The notes: generated by a model not told the origin, from the sequence alone. A DNA stretch of 54,223 nt from Trinickia soli (GCF_002879855.1 NZ_PNYB01000034.1:1-54223); one strand, 5' to 3'. Shown: positions 26,976 to 36,270, counted from the first letter of the stretch. Numbers and translations are program-made.

Positions 26976-27371
26976 TCACTGGTTTTTCATCAGCGTGTCG
27001 AGCGCGTCCTTGGACGACGTCACGACCGCCAGCTTGGTCTGCAGGTCGACCTGCATGCCGGCCGTCTCGAGCTGCACCTGGACGGTGGCCGCGGTCAGTT
27101 GCGGCATCGACATGCGCTCGGCGTTGCTGACCATGTAGAGCATGTCGTCCGAGACGGTCTTGAAAGCCGCGTCCTGCGAGCGCGCAAGCCGCGAGACCAG
27201 CGCGCCGGTGTCGGTCTCGGGCGGGCGCGGCGGCGTCATGCGGCTCGTCTCGGCCATCGCGCGGAAGGCGTCCGCCCCGCGCGCCGGGCCGCCCTGCGCC
27301 GCCCCCCCGCCGTCGAAAGCGTGCGAGAGCACTTGGCTGAACTGCGAAAACGAAATCGGTGCTGCACTCAT
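26976..27371 (-). CDS. hrpB2: T3SS inner rod protein SctI/HrpB2
   Basis: A 131-residue protein, matching the ~130 residues of HrpB2. The N-terminus is Ser/Gly/Ala-rich and the C-terminal half is helical, ending in the family-like [22 protein letters not shown] stretch. HrpB2 is an early secreted rod component whose export is controlled by the HrcU cytoplasmic domain and HpaP. It lies between hrpB1 and hrcJ. Confidence 0.9.
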   Translation of the reverse strand: MSAAPISFSQFSQVLSHAFDGGGAAQGGPARGADAFRAMAETSRMTPPRPPETDTGALVSRLARSQDAAFKTVSDDMLYMVSNAERMSMPQLTAATVQVQLETAGMQVDLQTKLAVVTSSKDALDTLMKNQ

Positions 27372-27403
27372 GATGTTTCTCCCGAACCGCAATGGCGCAT
27401 GAA

Positions 27404-27988
27404 TCACAGGCGCATGTACTGGCCGCCCATCACCAGCGACGGATCGATCTGCGTCGGCACCGGCACTGCTCCCTCGGCTTGAGCCGCCTGGCGCCGCGCA
27501 CGGTCCTCCTTGAGCGCCACGATCGAAGCCGGCATCTCGAACTGCCCCGAGCGCTTGGCCGACTCGATCGCGCTGAGCAGGTCCTGGCGCGCGATGACGG
27601 TGCGCACCATCAGCACCGTGTCCTCGTCGGTCTCCTCGTCGAGGATCTGCCGCGCCTCGCCCTCCCAGTTCGGATCGTTGTTCATCGCCTTGCAGACCAC
27701 CAGCAGCGCGCGGCTGCTCGGCAAGCACTGCTCCTGATCCACCAGGCGCTGGAAGGTGTGGCTCGCGCCGATGAAGTCCTGCCGCGCGACGTTGAGCAGC
27801 CCCTCGAACATATCGAGCTCGGGCGTGTGGTGGCACAGCACCGTCAGCGCGTCATAGATATAGGCCATGTCGTCGTGATCGATGCGGCAGTTCGGGAAGT
27901 TATCGCGCATGGCCACGCCGAGCACTTCCAGCATGATGTCGACGACATGGTCATCGAAACGCATGTACTCGTCGTTCGTTTCGCTCAT
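27404..27988 (-). CDS. hrpB1: T3SS periplasmic protein HrpB1
   Basis: A 194-residue HrpB1/HrpK-family protein and first gene of the hrpB operon. Core features are the LEVLGVAMRDNFP start, CHHTPELDMFEGLLNVARQDFIGA, and the CKAMNNDPNWEGEARQIL block, which give a helical TPR-like pattern. In Xanthomonas HrpB1 is periplasmic and binds peptidoglycan. A GAGGAA ribosome site precedes ATG 27988. The C-terminal ~40 residues go beyond the usual length. Transcription is from the PIP box at 28087-28111. Confidence 0.9.
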   Translation of the reverse strand: MSETNDEYMRFDDHVVDIMLEVLGVAMRDNFPNCRIDHDDMAYIYDALTVLCHHTPELDMFEGLLNVARQDFIGASHTFQRLVDQEQCLPSSRALLVVCKAMNNDPNWEGEARQILDEETDEDTVLMVRTVIARQDLLSAIESAKRSGQFEMPASIVALKEDRARRQAAQAEGAVPVPTQIDPSLVMGGQYMRL

Positions 27989-28086
27989 TTCCGTTTCCTC
28001 TTCATGGTCGGTGGCATGCCGTTCGCCGCTTGGCGATCGGTCTTGCACTCAAAGTAACAAGCCGATGTGGACAGCACGTTCCAGAT

Positions 28087-28111
28087 GCGAAGCAAATAGC
28101 GCATTTGCGAA
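28087..28111 (-). promoter_or_regulatory. PIP/hrpII box for the hrpB operon
   Basis: Exact TTCGC-N15-TTCGC on the minus strand (28111-28107 and 28091-28087). TACTTT -10 hexamer 30 bp downstream at 28056-28051. The box includes an inverted repeat, GCAAAT-N5-ATTTGC. It should control hrpB1 through hrcT and probably the gene at 17314. Confidence 0.9.
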
Positions 28112-28255
28112 GCCGCCCGAGCTTGCGGCCGGGCGCGCCCCCAATCGCAAAAAAGTGTGACAGCCGATCGCAACAGATTGTCAACAAGCGCGGCGCTTCC
28201 CGGCACGCGACGCTATCGTCGGCCCGTCGATTGATTGCGTAAGCGAGGCCCGGCG

Positions 28256-29347
28256 ATGAGCGGGGAGAAGACCGAAGAACCCACAGAGAAACGACTCAAG
28301 GATGTCCGCAAGAAAGGGCAGGCATCCAAGAGTCAGGACATCGCGGAAAGCGTGTGCGTGCTCGCCGTGGTGATGATGCTCGCCGTCGCGCTGCACCTCG
28401 TGACGGACTTGCTGCACACGATCGTCCACGCCGCCCTTGAAGCGGTTCATGGCGGGCATTCCCTGCAGAGCACGCTCGTGGCGCTTGGCGCCATGGCCAA
28501 AGCCGGCGTGCTGCTCTCGGTGCCGATCGCGCTCGGCGCCGCGCTCGCGGCCGGCATCGCCAACGCTGCTCAGGTGAACCTGCTCGTTTCGTTCGAACCC
28601 GTGCTTCCCAAGTTCGACCAGGTCAACCCGGCGAGCGGCCTGAAGCGCATCTTTTCGCTGCGCGCGGTCATCGACCTGGTGAAGATGATCATCAAATCGT
28701 CGGTGCTGCTGGCGATCATGTGGGTGACGATCCGCGACCTGCTGCCGCTGCTCTCGGGCGCGCCGTATCAAACGCTGCCCAAGCTGATCCACCTGCTCTG
28801 GCATTCGCTCGAGCGGCTGCTGTCCATCGCGGCGGTCGCCTATCTCGTGATCGGCATCGCCGACTACAAGGTCATGCACTGGCTGTTCATCCGTCAGAAC
28901 CGCATGTCGAAAGACGACGTCAAGCGCGAGCGCAAACAGGACGACGGCGACCCCCACCTCAAAGGCGAACGCAAGAAGATCGGCCGCGAGATGGTGATGG
29001 AGGAGCCGGAGAAGAAAGCCGTCGGCCTGTCGACGCTCGTTGTCACGAACCCGACGCACTACGCCGTCGCGCTGCGTTATCTGCCCGAGACCGATGCGCT
29101 GCCCGTGGTGGTCGCAAGCGGCGTCGACGCCGATGCCGCGCTCGTGCGCCGCTACGCGGCCGAGGCCGGCGTGCCCGTGGTCGCCAATCCGCCGGTCGCA
29201 CGCACGCTCTACCGCGTGAGAGTCGGCGATCCGATTCCCGAAACGATGTTCGAAGTGGTTGCCGCGATCCTGCGCTGGGTCAACAGCGTGGGTGCGTTGC
29301 GCGAGCCGAGCCCCACCTACCCGGAGCCTGACCATGAATCTGCGTAA
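28256..29347 (+). CDS. hrcU: T3SS export switch protein SctU/HrcU
   Basis: A 363-residue FlhB/YscU-family protein. It starts with MSGEKTEEPTEKRLKDVRKKGQ, has four hydrophobic segments, and a cytoplasmic domain carrying the NPTH self-cleavage site (Asn265-Pro266) that switches substrate classes. ATG 28256 is the first codon of the plus-strand hrc operon. The 144 bases between the hrpB PIP box and this ATG contain no TTCG repeat, so its promoter differs from the others. Confidence 0.96.
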   Translation: MSGEKTEEPTEKRLKDVRKKGQASKSQDIAESVCVLAVVMMLAVALHLVTDLLHTIVHAALEAVHGGHSLQSTLVALGAMAKAGVLLSVPIALGAALAAGIANAAQVNLLVSFEPVLPKFDQVNPASGLKRIFSLRAVIDLVKMIIKSSVLLAIMWVTIRDLLPLLSGAPYQTLPKLIHLLWHSLERLLSIAAVAYLVIGIADYKVMHWLFIRQNRMSKDDVKRERKQDDGDPHLKGERKKIGREMVMEEPEKKAVGLSTLVVTNPTHYAVALRYLPETDALPVVVASGVDADAALVRRYAAEAGVPVVANPPVARTLYRVRVGDPIPETMFEVVAAILRWVNSVGALREPSPTYPEPDHESA

Positions 29348-31394
29348 ACTCCGCTTGCCCGCTATCGGCGAGGTCGGCATCGCCGGCCTCGTGGTGGCCA
29401 TCGTTTCTCTGATGGTGCTGCCCCTGCCCACCGAAGCGATCGATGCGCTCGTCGCCGTCAACATCACGCTCAGCGTGACGGTCCTGATGACGACGCTCTA
29501 TGCGCAAGACCTGATCGCGCTGTCGACCTTCCCGTCGATGCTGCTTTTCACGACGCTGTACCGGCTGTCGCTGAACATCGCCTCGACCAAGGCGATTCTG
29601 CTGCACGCGAACGCGGGCCACATCATCGAGAGCTTCGGCGAACTCGTGGTCGGCGGCAACCTCGTGGTCGGTCTCGTCGTATTCGTGACGATCGCCGTGG
29701 TGCAGTTCATCGTGATCGCCAAAGGCTCGGAGCGCGTGGCCGAAGTCGGGGCGCGCTTCACGCTCGACGGCATGCCCGGCAAGCAGATGAGTATCGATGC
29801 CGAGCTGCGCTCGAACGCGCTCACGCCCGAGGAGGCTCGCCGCAAGCGCACGCACCTGGCCATGGAAAGCCAGCTCCACGGCGGGATGGACGGCGCGATG
29901 AAGTTCGTCAAGGGCGACGCGATCGCGGGCCTCATCATCACGCTGATCAACATCCTGGCCGGCATCGCGGTCGGCGTCGCCTATCACGGCATGACGGCGG
30001 GTGAGGCGGCGAATCGCTTCTCGATTCTCTCGGTCGGCGACGCGATGGTGTCGCAAATCCCGTCGCTGTTGATCTCCGTGGCTGCCGGCGTGATGATCAC
30101 GCGCGTCTCCAACGACCTCGACGAACGCAAGGACAAGTCGCTTGGCAACGAAATCCTGCGCCAGCTCGGCGGCCAGGCGCGCCCGCTCTATTTCGCGAGC
30201 CTGCTGCTGATCGGCTTCTCGCTCGTGCCGGGCTTCCCCAAGCTGCTTTTCGTGCTGCTCGCGGGCATCCTCGCCTTCTCCGGCTATCGGCTCTCGAAGA
30301 AAAGCACCACGCGCTCCGAGACGAAGGCAAGCGATGCCGTGGCCGCCTTCCAACGCGCCGGCGCGAAGGGCGAGGCGCCGGCGATCATGACCAAAGCGCC
30401 GCAGTTCGCGGCGCCGATCGGCGTGCGGCTCGCGCCCGATCTCGTCGCGCATCTGTCCGCGCAGCGGCTCAACGATGCGTTCGACGTCTGCCGCACGCGC
30501 CTGCAGGACGAACTCGGTCTACCGTTCCCGGGCATCACCATGTGGTCGTCGCCCGAGTTGCCCGCCGCCACTTACGAAGTCTTGATTCACGACGTACCGG
30601 GCGCCCGCGTCGCGCTGCCCGCGGGGAAGGTCATGCTGCCCGATGCGGCCCGCGAGCCCGACCTCGCGGCGCGCTGCGAGGCGCACGGCCCCGCGGGCGG
30701 TGCGCTCGAGAGCTTCTGGATCGGCGAAAACGCGGCGCCGGCAAAAGCCACCGTCTGGCGCGCCGAGGATGTGATCGCGCACGAAACGATCGCTCTGTTA
30801 CGCATGCGTGCCCAGCAGTTCCTCGGCATCCAGGAGACGCAATGGATGCTCGACCAGCTGAACGTCGACTATCCGGGGCTCGTTACCGAAGTGACCAAGG
30901 CCGTACCGCTGCAAAAGATCGCCGACGTGCTGCGCCGGCTGCTGGAAGAGCAGATCTCGATCCGCAACGTGCGCGGCATCATGGAAAGCCTCGTGCTGTG
31001 GGGGCCGAAGGAGAAGGATCCGCTGCTGCTCGCCGAGTATGTGCGCGGCGACCTCGCGCCTTACCTCGCCCACCGTGCGGCCGGCGCGCAGCGCGCGCTC
31101 GCGGCGGTGGTGCTCGATATGCCCGTGGAGCAGCACATCCGTCAGGCGATCCGGCAGACGCCGACCGGCAACTTCCTCGCGCTGCCGCCCGAAGAAATGC
31201 AGTACTTCGTGGATAGCATCGCCGCGCATGCGGGCGACACGCCGCGCGAGGCCTTCGCCGTGGTCGCCTCGATGGACATCCGTCGCTACGTGCGGCGCAT
31301 GATCGAAAGCCGGCTCGCATGGCTGCCCGTCTACTCGTATCAGGAACTGGGCGGCCATGTCCAGATGCAGCCTGTCGGCCGCGTGACGATGTGA
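29334..31394 (+). CDS. hrcV: T3SS export gate protein SctV/HrcV
   Basis: A 686-residue FHIPEP-family protein (FlhA/LcrD/HrcV): about eight N-terminal membrane segments and a large cytoplasmic domain that forms the nonameric docking ring. Typical stretches are FPSMLLFTTLYRLSLNIASTK, FTLDGMPGKQMSIDAEL and MDGAMKFVKGDAIAG. ATG 29334 overlaps the hrcU end by 14 bases and has GGAG 7 bases upstream. Confidence 0.97.
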   Translation: MNLRKLRLPAIGEVGIAGLVVAIVSLMVLPLPTEAIDALVAVNITLSVTVLMTTLYAQDLIALSTFPSMLLFTTLYRLSLNIASTKAILLHANAGHIIESFGELVVGGNLVVGLVVFVTIAVVQFIVIAKGSERVAEVGARFTLDGMPGKQMSIDAELRSNALTPEEARRKRTHLAMESQLHGGMDGAMKFVKGDAIAGLIITLINILAGIAVGVAYHGMTAGEAANRFSILSVGDAMVSQIPSLLISVAAGVMITRVSNDLDERKDKSLGNEILRQLGGQARPLYFASLLLIGFSLVPGFPKLLFVLLAGILAFSGYRLSKKSTTRSETKASDAVAAFQRAGAKGEAPAIMTKAPQFAAPIGVRLAPDLVAHLSAQRLNDAFDVCRTRLQDELGLPFPGITMWSSPELPAATYEVLIHDVPGARVALPAGKVMLPDAAREPDLAARCEAHGPAGGALESFWIGENAAPAKATVWRAEDVIAHETIALLRMRAQQFLGIQETQWMLDQLNVDYPGLVTEVTKAVPLQKIADVLRRLLEEQISIRNVRGIMESLVLWGPKEKDPLLLAEYVRGDLAPYLAHRAAGAQRALAAVVLDMPVEQHIRQAIRQTPTGNFLALPPEEMQYFVDSIAAHAGDTPREAFAVVASMDIRRYVRRMIESRLAWLPVYSYQELGGHVQMQPVGRVTM

Positions 31395-31401
31395 GGCCGC
31401 C

Positions 31402-32112
31402 ATGTCCATGAACAGCGTCAATCCCCTGCCCGTACGCATACTGCCTGGCGAATTGCCCGGCGGGTTCGCGCCGCCGAACGCGCGGCGTGGCGACTATGGC
31501 GCACTCGTGCGGCTCGCACGCCGAGCCCCGCGGCGCTCGCCCGTCTGGTGGCCGACGAAAGCCGGGCATGGCTTCGACGAAGATGCCGGCCGCCGGCAAG
31601 CCGGCGAAACGATGCGCGACGAGCAGCGCGAGACGCCGGACGCTCACGAGCCACCGACGCTCGCGCGCGAGCACGCACCGGCGCCGCTCGCGGCTCGCCA
31701 CGCCGCGCCACGGGCCGCGGTCCCTGCTCAGGCCGGTACGCACGCGCGGGCGCCGATCGGGCGCCGGATCGAAATGCACGCGGCGCCCTGCGTCGGCGCC
31801 GTCGCGGCGATGCGTCAGGAATTCGACGGTTGGGTCCGCTTTCTCGTCGAGCGCGCCGCGGACTTCTGCTGCGACCGTGCCGTCGGCGCACAAGGTCAGT
31901 GGGCCATCCGCCTGGCGCTCGACCCCGCGATCCTGCCGGAGTGCACGTTGCATCTGAGCCTTTCGCATTTCACTCTGGCGCTTCGGTTCGAGACACAGGC
32001 GAGCCCCTCGCGACAGCTAGTGTTGCATCACGAAGAGACGTTGAAGGCGCAGCTCGCCGCCACGCTCGCGCAACGCGGCGAGCCACGCGACATCGAGATC
32101 GCCGTCGACTGA
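31402..32112 (+). CDS. hpaP: T3SS substrate-specificity protein SctP/HpaP
   Basis: A 236-residue HpaP-like protein between hrcV and hrcQ, its usual place. The N-terminal ~120 residues are basic, Pro/Ala-rich and poorly conserved; the C-terminal ~110 residues (from MHAAPCVGAVAAMRQEFDGW) form the conserved T3S4-type domain with WAIRLALDPAILPECTLHLS. It acts in the cytoplasm on HrcU to regulate early versus late export. Assignment relies on position and the C-terminal domain. Confidence 0.82.
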   Translation: MSMNSVNPLPVRILPGELPGGFAPPNARRGDYGALVRLARRAPRRSPVWWPTKAGHGFDEDAGRRQAGETMRDEQRETPDAHEPPTLAREHAPAPLAARHAAPRAAVPAQAGTHARAPIGRRIEMHAAPCVGAVAAMRQEFDGWVRFLVERAADFCCDRAVGAQGQWAIRLALDPAILPECTLHLSLSHFTLALRFETQASPSRQLVLHHEETLKAQLAATLAQRGEPRDIEIAVD

Positions 32113-32134
32113 CGCTCCCACGCCGACCCTGACC

Positions 32135-33271
32135 ATGGAACCCGCAGACACCGCCATGCCCATTTCCTCGCGCAAACCAGGCTCCGTCAAGCGGCTGGCG
32201 GACAGCTCGCCGCCCGCGCTCACGCACGGCGCCGCCCGCTTCGCCCGGCTCCTTGCCGATGCCCGGCTGCCCGCATGGCTGAGCCGGCACGGCATCACCG
32301 ATTGGCGCGTCGGCACGGCCGAAGCGACGCGCTTTCACGAAGCCGGCTGGATCGAACTGCGGCATGGCTTTGCCCACGCTGCGGCCGCCATCGACCTCTC
32401 GCGCCACCCGGCGCTCGCCGCGGTCGCCGCCGATGGGGCACATGCCGGCGCCGGGCGGCCTGTGCCAGCCGACGATGCCCTGCGCCACGCCGTGGCCGCC
32501 GCGCTGCTCGAACCGCTGACCCAACGCTGCGCCGCGCTCGGCCTTGGCGAGCTCAGCGTAGCAGCCGTTCACCGCGGCACACCACCGCGCGGCGGCAACG
32601 CACGCTTCGCCATCTCGCTGCGCGCGCAAGAGCTTGCGCTCGAATGCATCATGCCGCCGCCCGACGACGGCTGCCTCGACATGCTCGAAGCCCGGATCAG
32701 CACACAGCGTCTGCCGCTGCCGAGGGCGCTAGGGGCGCTGCGCGTACCCGGCAGGCTCGCGCTCGGCACGAAGACGATGCGAATCGCGACGCTGCGTTCG
32801 CTGCGCACAGGCGACGTCGTGTTGCGCGCGCTCGACCCGCGCGTATCCGACTGGCTCGCGACACGCGATCGCATTACCGAAATCCACGCGCTATGGGGCA
32901 CGCCCGGGGCACCCGGCATCCGCGTGCCGGTGCGCGTGGGCACCAACACGATGACCTTGACAGGAGAACCCGCCATGACCGAAGCAGAAATGGACATCCC
33001 GTCCGCACAACCCGAAGACCAGGCCGCGTTCGACGTGAGCGGCCTGGGCCTGCCGATCCGCTTCGAGGTCGACACGGTCGCCATGCCCGTTTCGCAGCTC
33101 ACAGCCTTGCGCCCCGGTTATGTCGTGGAGCTGGCGGTGCCGCTCGCCGACGCGCGCATCCGCATGAGCGCGCACGGCCAGACCATCGGTTTCGGGGAGC
33201 TCGTGACTGTCGGCGAGCATCTTGGCGTTCGCATTCTCGAGATGACACACGGCGATGATTCAGTTCAGTGA
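32135..33271 (+). CDS. hrcQ: T3SS cytoplasmic ring/pod protein SctQ/HrcQ
   Basis: A 378-residue YscQ/FliN-family protein. The last ~85 residues form the SpoA (SPOA/FliMN) domain: LPIRFEVDTVAMPVSQLTALRPGYVVEL ending in GEHLGVRILEM. It builds the cytosolic sorting platform with HrcL and HrpB4. The 3' end overlaps hrcR by 17 bases. An internal ribosome site at 32962 probably yields a separate C-terminal product. Confidence 0.9.
   Translation: MEPADTAMPISSRKPGSVKRLADSSPPALTHGAARFARLLADARLPAWLSRHGITDWRVGTAEATRFHEAGWIELRHGFAHAAAAIDLSRHPALAAVAADGAHAGAGRPVPADDALRHAVAAALLEPLTQRCAALGLGELSVAAVHRGTPPRGGNARFAISLRAQELALECIMPPPDDGCLDMLEARISTQRLPLPRALGALRVPGRLALGTKTMRIATLRSLRTGDVVLRALDPRVSDWLATRDRITEIHALWGTPGAPGIRVPVRVGTNTMTLTGEPAMTEAEMDIPSAQPEDQAAFDVSGLGLPIRFEVDTVAMPVSQLTALRPGYVVELAVPLADARIRMSAHGQTIGFGELVTVGEHLGVRILEMTHGDDSVQ
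32962..32977 (+). promoter_or_regulatory. Internal ribosome site and start codon inside hrcQ
   Basis: AGGAG at 32962-32966 is followed after 8 bases by an in-frame ATG at 32975 (codon 281 of hrcQ). The product would be a 98-residue SpoA-domain protein. Separate C-terminal SctQ products are known from Yersinia YscQ and Salmonella SpaO. Confidence 0.65.
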
Positions 33272-33905
33272 CTTCACCGGTCTGCTGATCGCGGTCATCG
33301 CGATCACGCTGCTGCCCTTCGTCGCGATGGTCGTCACGTCGTACGCGAAGATCGTCGTCGTGCTCGGGCTGCTGCGCAACGGTCTCGGGGTGCAGCAGGT
33401 ACCGCCCAATACCGTGCTCAACGGCATCGCCATTCTCGTGTCGATCTACGTCATGGCGCCGATCGCGATGCAGGCGCTCGATACCGTGCAGCAAGAACGG
33501 ATGCGGCAAGACACCTCGCAGGTGATGATCGATACGTTCGGCGCCGCCCGCGAGCCGTTCCGGCAGTTCCTGATGAAGCACACGAACGAGCGCGAAAAGC
33601 GGTTTTTCCTGCACTCGGCGTCGATCGTCTGGCCGAAACCGCTCGCCGCGAAGCTACAGGAGAACGACCTCATCGTGCTGGCGCCGGCGTTCACGCTGAC
33701 AGAGCTGACCGACGCTTTCCGGATCGGCTTTCTGCTCTACATCGCCTTCGTCGTGGTCGATCTCGTCATCGCCAACGTGCTGATGGCAATGGGCCTCACC
33801 CAGGTGCAGCCAACCAACGTCGCGATCCCGTTCAAGCTGCTGCTGTTCGTCGTGATGGATGGCTGGTCGACCCTGATCCACGGGCTCGTGCTCACCTATC
33901 GCTGA
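33255..33905 (+). CDS. hrcR: T3SS export gate protein SctR/HrcR
   Basis: A 216-residue FliP/YscR-family inner-membrane protein, the usual size. Hydrophobic N- and C-terminal pairs flank a periplasmic loop; hallmark sequences are KIVVVLGLLRNGLGVQQVPPN, VLAPAFTLTELTDAFRIGFLLYI and the closing FKLLLFVVMDGW. The start lies within the hrcQ 3' end. Confidence 0.97.
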   Translation: MIQFSDFTGLLIAVIAITLLPFVAMVVTSYAKIVVVLGLLRNGLGVQQVPPNTVLNGIAILVSIYVMAPIAMQALDTVQQERMRQDTSQVMIDTFGAAREPFRQFLMKHTNEREKRFFLHSASIVWPKPLAAKLQENDLIVLAPAFTLTELTDAFRIGFLLYIAFVVVDLVIANVLMAMGLTQVQPTNVAIPFKLLLFVVMDGWSTLIHGLVLTYR

Positions 33906-33936
33906 CGGGCGCGCCGTACGCAACGGAGAAACCGGT

Positions 33937-34200
33937 ATGGAAATCGACAATCTGATCCGCCTCACGACACAAGGCATGCTGATCTGCCTGTATGTGTCGC
34001 TGCCCATCGTCGTCATCGCGGCGGGCGCGGGCATGCTGGTCTCATTCCTGCAGGCCATCACCTCGCTGCAGGACCAGACGCTGTCCTTCGCCGTCAAGCT
34101 CGTTGCGGCCGTCGTCGGCATCGCCATATTCGGCGGCTGGGGAGCCGCCATGATCGTGCGCTTCGCGCATCAGCTGATCGCCGTGGCGGTGCCGTCATGA
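33937..34200 (+). CDS. hrcS: T3SS export gate protein SctS/HrcS
   Basis: An 87-residue FliQ/YscS-family protein with two transmembrane helices, forming the export gate with HrcR and HrcT. The linker SFLQAITSLQDQTLSFAVKL is diagnostic. A GGAG site precedes ATG 33937. Its stop overlaps the hpaA start (ATGA at 34197). Confidence 0.97.
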   Translation: MEIDNLIRLTTQGMLICLYVSLPIVVIAAGAGMLVSFLQAITSLQDQTLSFAVKLVAAVVGIAIFGGWGAAMIVRFAHQLIAVAVPS

Positions 34201-35168
34201 TCTCGGTCCATGGCGGCGCTCCGCCGCCGCACGCGGAGACGGGCGAGACGGAATCCGACGCCGACGCCGCGCGGCTCGCGGCCGGCATGGCGCGGACGCT
34301 ACGCCAGACAAAGCAGACCCGCTTCTATCGTGAAGCGCGCTTCGCCGCGAAGGAAGAAATCGCGTCGCCGATGGATCACACGCTCAAGCACAACCATCCG
34401 CTCACGAAGCTCAAGCGCCGGCGCCGCAAGCCGCTCGTCCTGCATCGGCCGGTGCGCCGCAATGCGCCGACGGAAACCAAGACGGCGCGGACCGAGCATG
34501 GTCAGCACCGCCGGCATGAGCGCGTGGGCAAAGACGGGCGCCATCAGGGCGGCGGCCAGGGCCAGGGAGAAGGCCACGAGCAGGAAGGCCAGCAAGAGCG
34601 GCAACGGGAGCGCGAGCGACGCGACGACCAGGCTCCGGCCATCGTCAAGGTCCGCCGAGCCAAGCGCATCGATCCGGCCGCGGCCAGCAACGCCGTGCTT
34701 GCCGCGGTCGAGACGCCGGGCTTGCCCCCCGCACAGCTCGAACTCGACATGCGGCGTGCGCTGACAGCGCGCGTGCTCGACATTGCGAGGCCGTTGCCGG
34801 GCGAACCGAAGGCGCGGGCGACGTCGCGTTGGCTCGGCCTTTCGCTCGATCTGAACGCTGCGCTTCAGTCGCTGCGCAAGCGCGGGATCAAGCCGAACCC
34901 GACAGGCCTTGCCGGCGTCAAGCAGCTCCTGCTGGAAGTGCAGGACAGTGCGCCCCCCGCGTCGCCCCAGGTCGCCGACGATCGTGCGCGCACGGTCAAC
35001 CTGCTCGCCCCGCTCATGGTGCTCGGTGCGGAGCGCCCGTCGACGCCGCGTCAGCTCGCGCTGGCCGAGAACCGGCTGCACTCGGGCCTGGCCGCTGTGA
35101 GCGCCGAACCCGAGCATGGCGACGTTCGGCCGCATGCGAACGCACCCGAATCTTCGCAAAACCCTTGA
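34197..35168 (+). CDS. hpaA: HpaA-type T3SS control/secreted protein
   Basis: A 323-residue protein between hrcS and hrcD, the position of hpaA in Xanthomonas. The N-terminal third is strongly basic with KLKRRRRK (residues 71-78), as the nuclear-localisation region of Xanthomonas HpaA, followed by a Gln/Gly/Arg-rich low-complexity part (100-145). The C-terminal third is helical and Leu-rich. HpaA is a secreted control protein that helps effector export with HpaB. The 3' end carries the PIP box for hrcD. Confidence 0.75.
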   Translation: MISVHGGAPPPHAETGETESDADAARLAAGMARTLRQTKQTRFYREARFAAKEEIASPMDHTLKHNHPLTKLKRRRRKPLVLHRPVRRNAPTETKTARTEHGQHRRHERVGKDGRHQGGGQGQGEGHEQEGQQERQRERERRDDQAPAIVKVRRAKRIDPAAASNAVLAAVETPGLPPAQLELDMRRALTARVLDIARPLPGEPKARATSRWLGLSLDLNAALQSLRKRGIKPNPTGLAGVKQLLLEVQDSAPPASPQVADDRARTVNLLAPLMVLGAERPSTPRQLALAENRLHSGLAAVSAEPEHGDVRPHANAPESSQNP

Positions 35169-35177
35169 TCGCTTCGC
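35153..35177 (+). promoter_or_regulatory. PIP/hrpII box for hrcD-hrpD6-pilin-hpaB
   Basis: Exact TTCGC-N15-TTCGC overlapping the last codons of hpaA; TACACT -10 hexamer 30 bp downstream (35208-35213). Transcription should start near 35220, giving the second half of the plus-strand island its own Hrp control. Confidence 0.85.
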
Positions 35178-35262
35178 ACGGACACCGGCACATGCATCGT
35201 CGCTTCGTACACTGGCCCATATCCGAAACTGAATGCAGGACGCGCAAAGCAGGACAACCGAC

Positions 35263-36270
35263 ATGAAACAGCTACGCATCTTGACCGGCGCCCACGCGGG
35301 CGCACAGATCCGCCTGGTTCCGGGCGAGTACCGGATCGGGCCGGACGATGCCGCCGACATCTGCGTGACCGATTGGGACGATCACGCCATCGTGCTCACG
35401 CTCGATGCCGGCGGTGTGCTGCGCTGGCATCAAGCCCCGGGCGACGAGGCCGAGGCGACAGTCACGCTCGTGCCGGACCTGATCCCGATCCCGTTCGGCG
35501 ACGTGGTGCTCGCGGCCGGCCCCGAGGACGATTCGTGGCCAAGCGACGTCGACTTGCTGCGCATGCTCTGGATCAAGCCCGAAGCGCAGGCTGCAACCGC
35601 TACCGCGGCGCCGGGCTCGCACAAGCGCCGCATCGCCGCCCCGATCGTGGCCACGCTCATCGGCGCCGGCATGGTCGGGGCACTGCTGATCACGGGTGCC
35701 GCGCTCTTCGTCGGTGCGCCGCGCGAAGCCGATGCAACGCCCGACCCACGCACGCTGACGGCACGTATTGCCACCGAACTCCGTTCGGCCGGCATCGATG
35801 GCCTCGACGTGGCGCCGCGCGGCGCGGCCGTGGTGGTCACGGGCATGGTCAAAAACGCTGCCGAGGACGTGGCCGCCCGTGCCGTGTTTGCGCGAGTGGC
35901 GCCCGACCAGAGCCACGTGCTCCGGCATTACGACGTCGCGGAAGAAGACTGCCGAAGCCTCAAGGAAGCGCTCGGCATTCCCGGCGTACAGGTCTCGTAC
36001 CACGGCGCGGGCGCCTTCGAAGTCGCGGGCAGCGTACCGTCGATGCCGACCTTCCGAGCGGCGCTCGCGCACGCGAAGACCGATTTCGACCAGAACGTCA
36101 AGCGCATCGACGTGGCGGTCACCGAGGCGGCGCACGCGCTGCCGCAAGAGCAGTACTCCGAGGTCATCTCCATCGCGGGCGTGCGTTACGTCGAAACGCC
36201 CGACGGGGTGAAACACCTTTATCCGCAAGCAGAGACGAAGCACTCTGCCACCTCTCCATCCGATCTGTGA
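35263..36270 (+). CDS. hrcD: T3SS inner-membrane ring protein SctD/HrcD (HrpD5)
   Basis: A 335-residue YscD/PrgH-type protein. A cytoplasmic FHA-like domain (MKQLRILTGAHAGAQIRLVPGEYRIG) is followed by a single transmembrane helix (about residues 128-152) and a periplasmic ring domain. It forms the outer part of the inner-membrane ring with HrcJ. ATG 35263 with AGGA upstream is preferred to ATG 35233, which would leave a leader of only ~13 bases from the predicted transcript start. Confidence 0.88.
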   Translation: MKQLRILTGAHAGAQIRLVPGEYRIGPDDAADICVTDWDDHAIVLTLDAGGVLRWHQAPGDEAEATVTLVPDLIPIPFGDVVLAAGPEDDSWPSDVDLLRMLWIKPEAQAATATAAPGSHKRRIAAPIVATLIGAGMVGALLITGAALFVGAPREADATPDPRTLTARIATELRSAGIDGLDVAPRGAAVVVTGMVKNAAEDVAARAVFARVAPDQSHVLRHYDVAEEDCRSLKEALGIPGVQVSYHGAGAFEVAGSVPSMPTFRAALAHAKTDFDQNVKRIDVAVTEAAHALPQEQYSEVISIAGVRYVETPDGVKHLYPQAETKHSATSPSDL

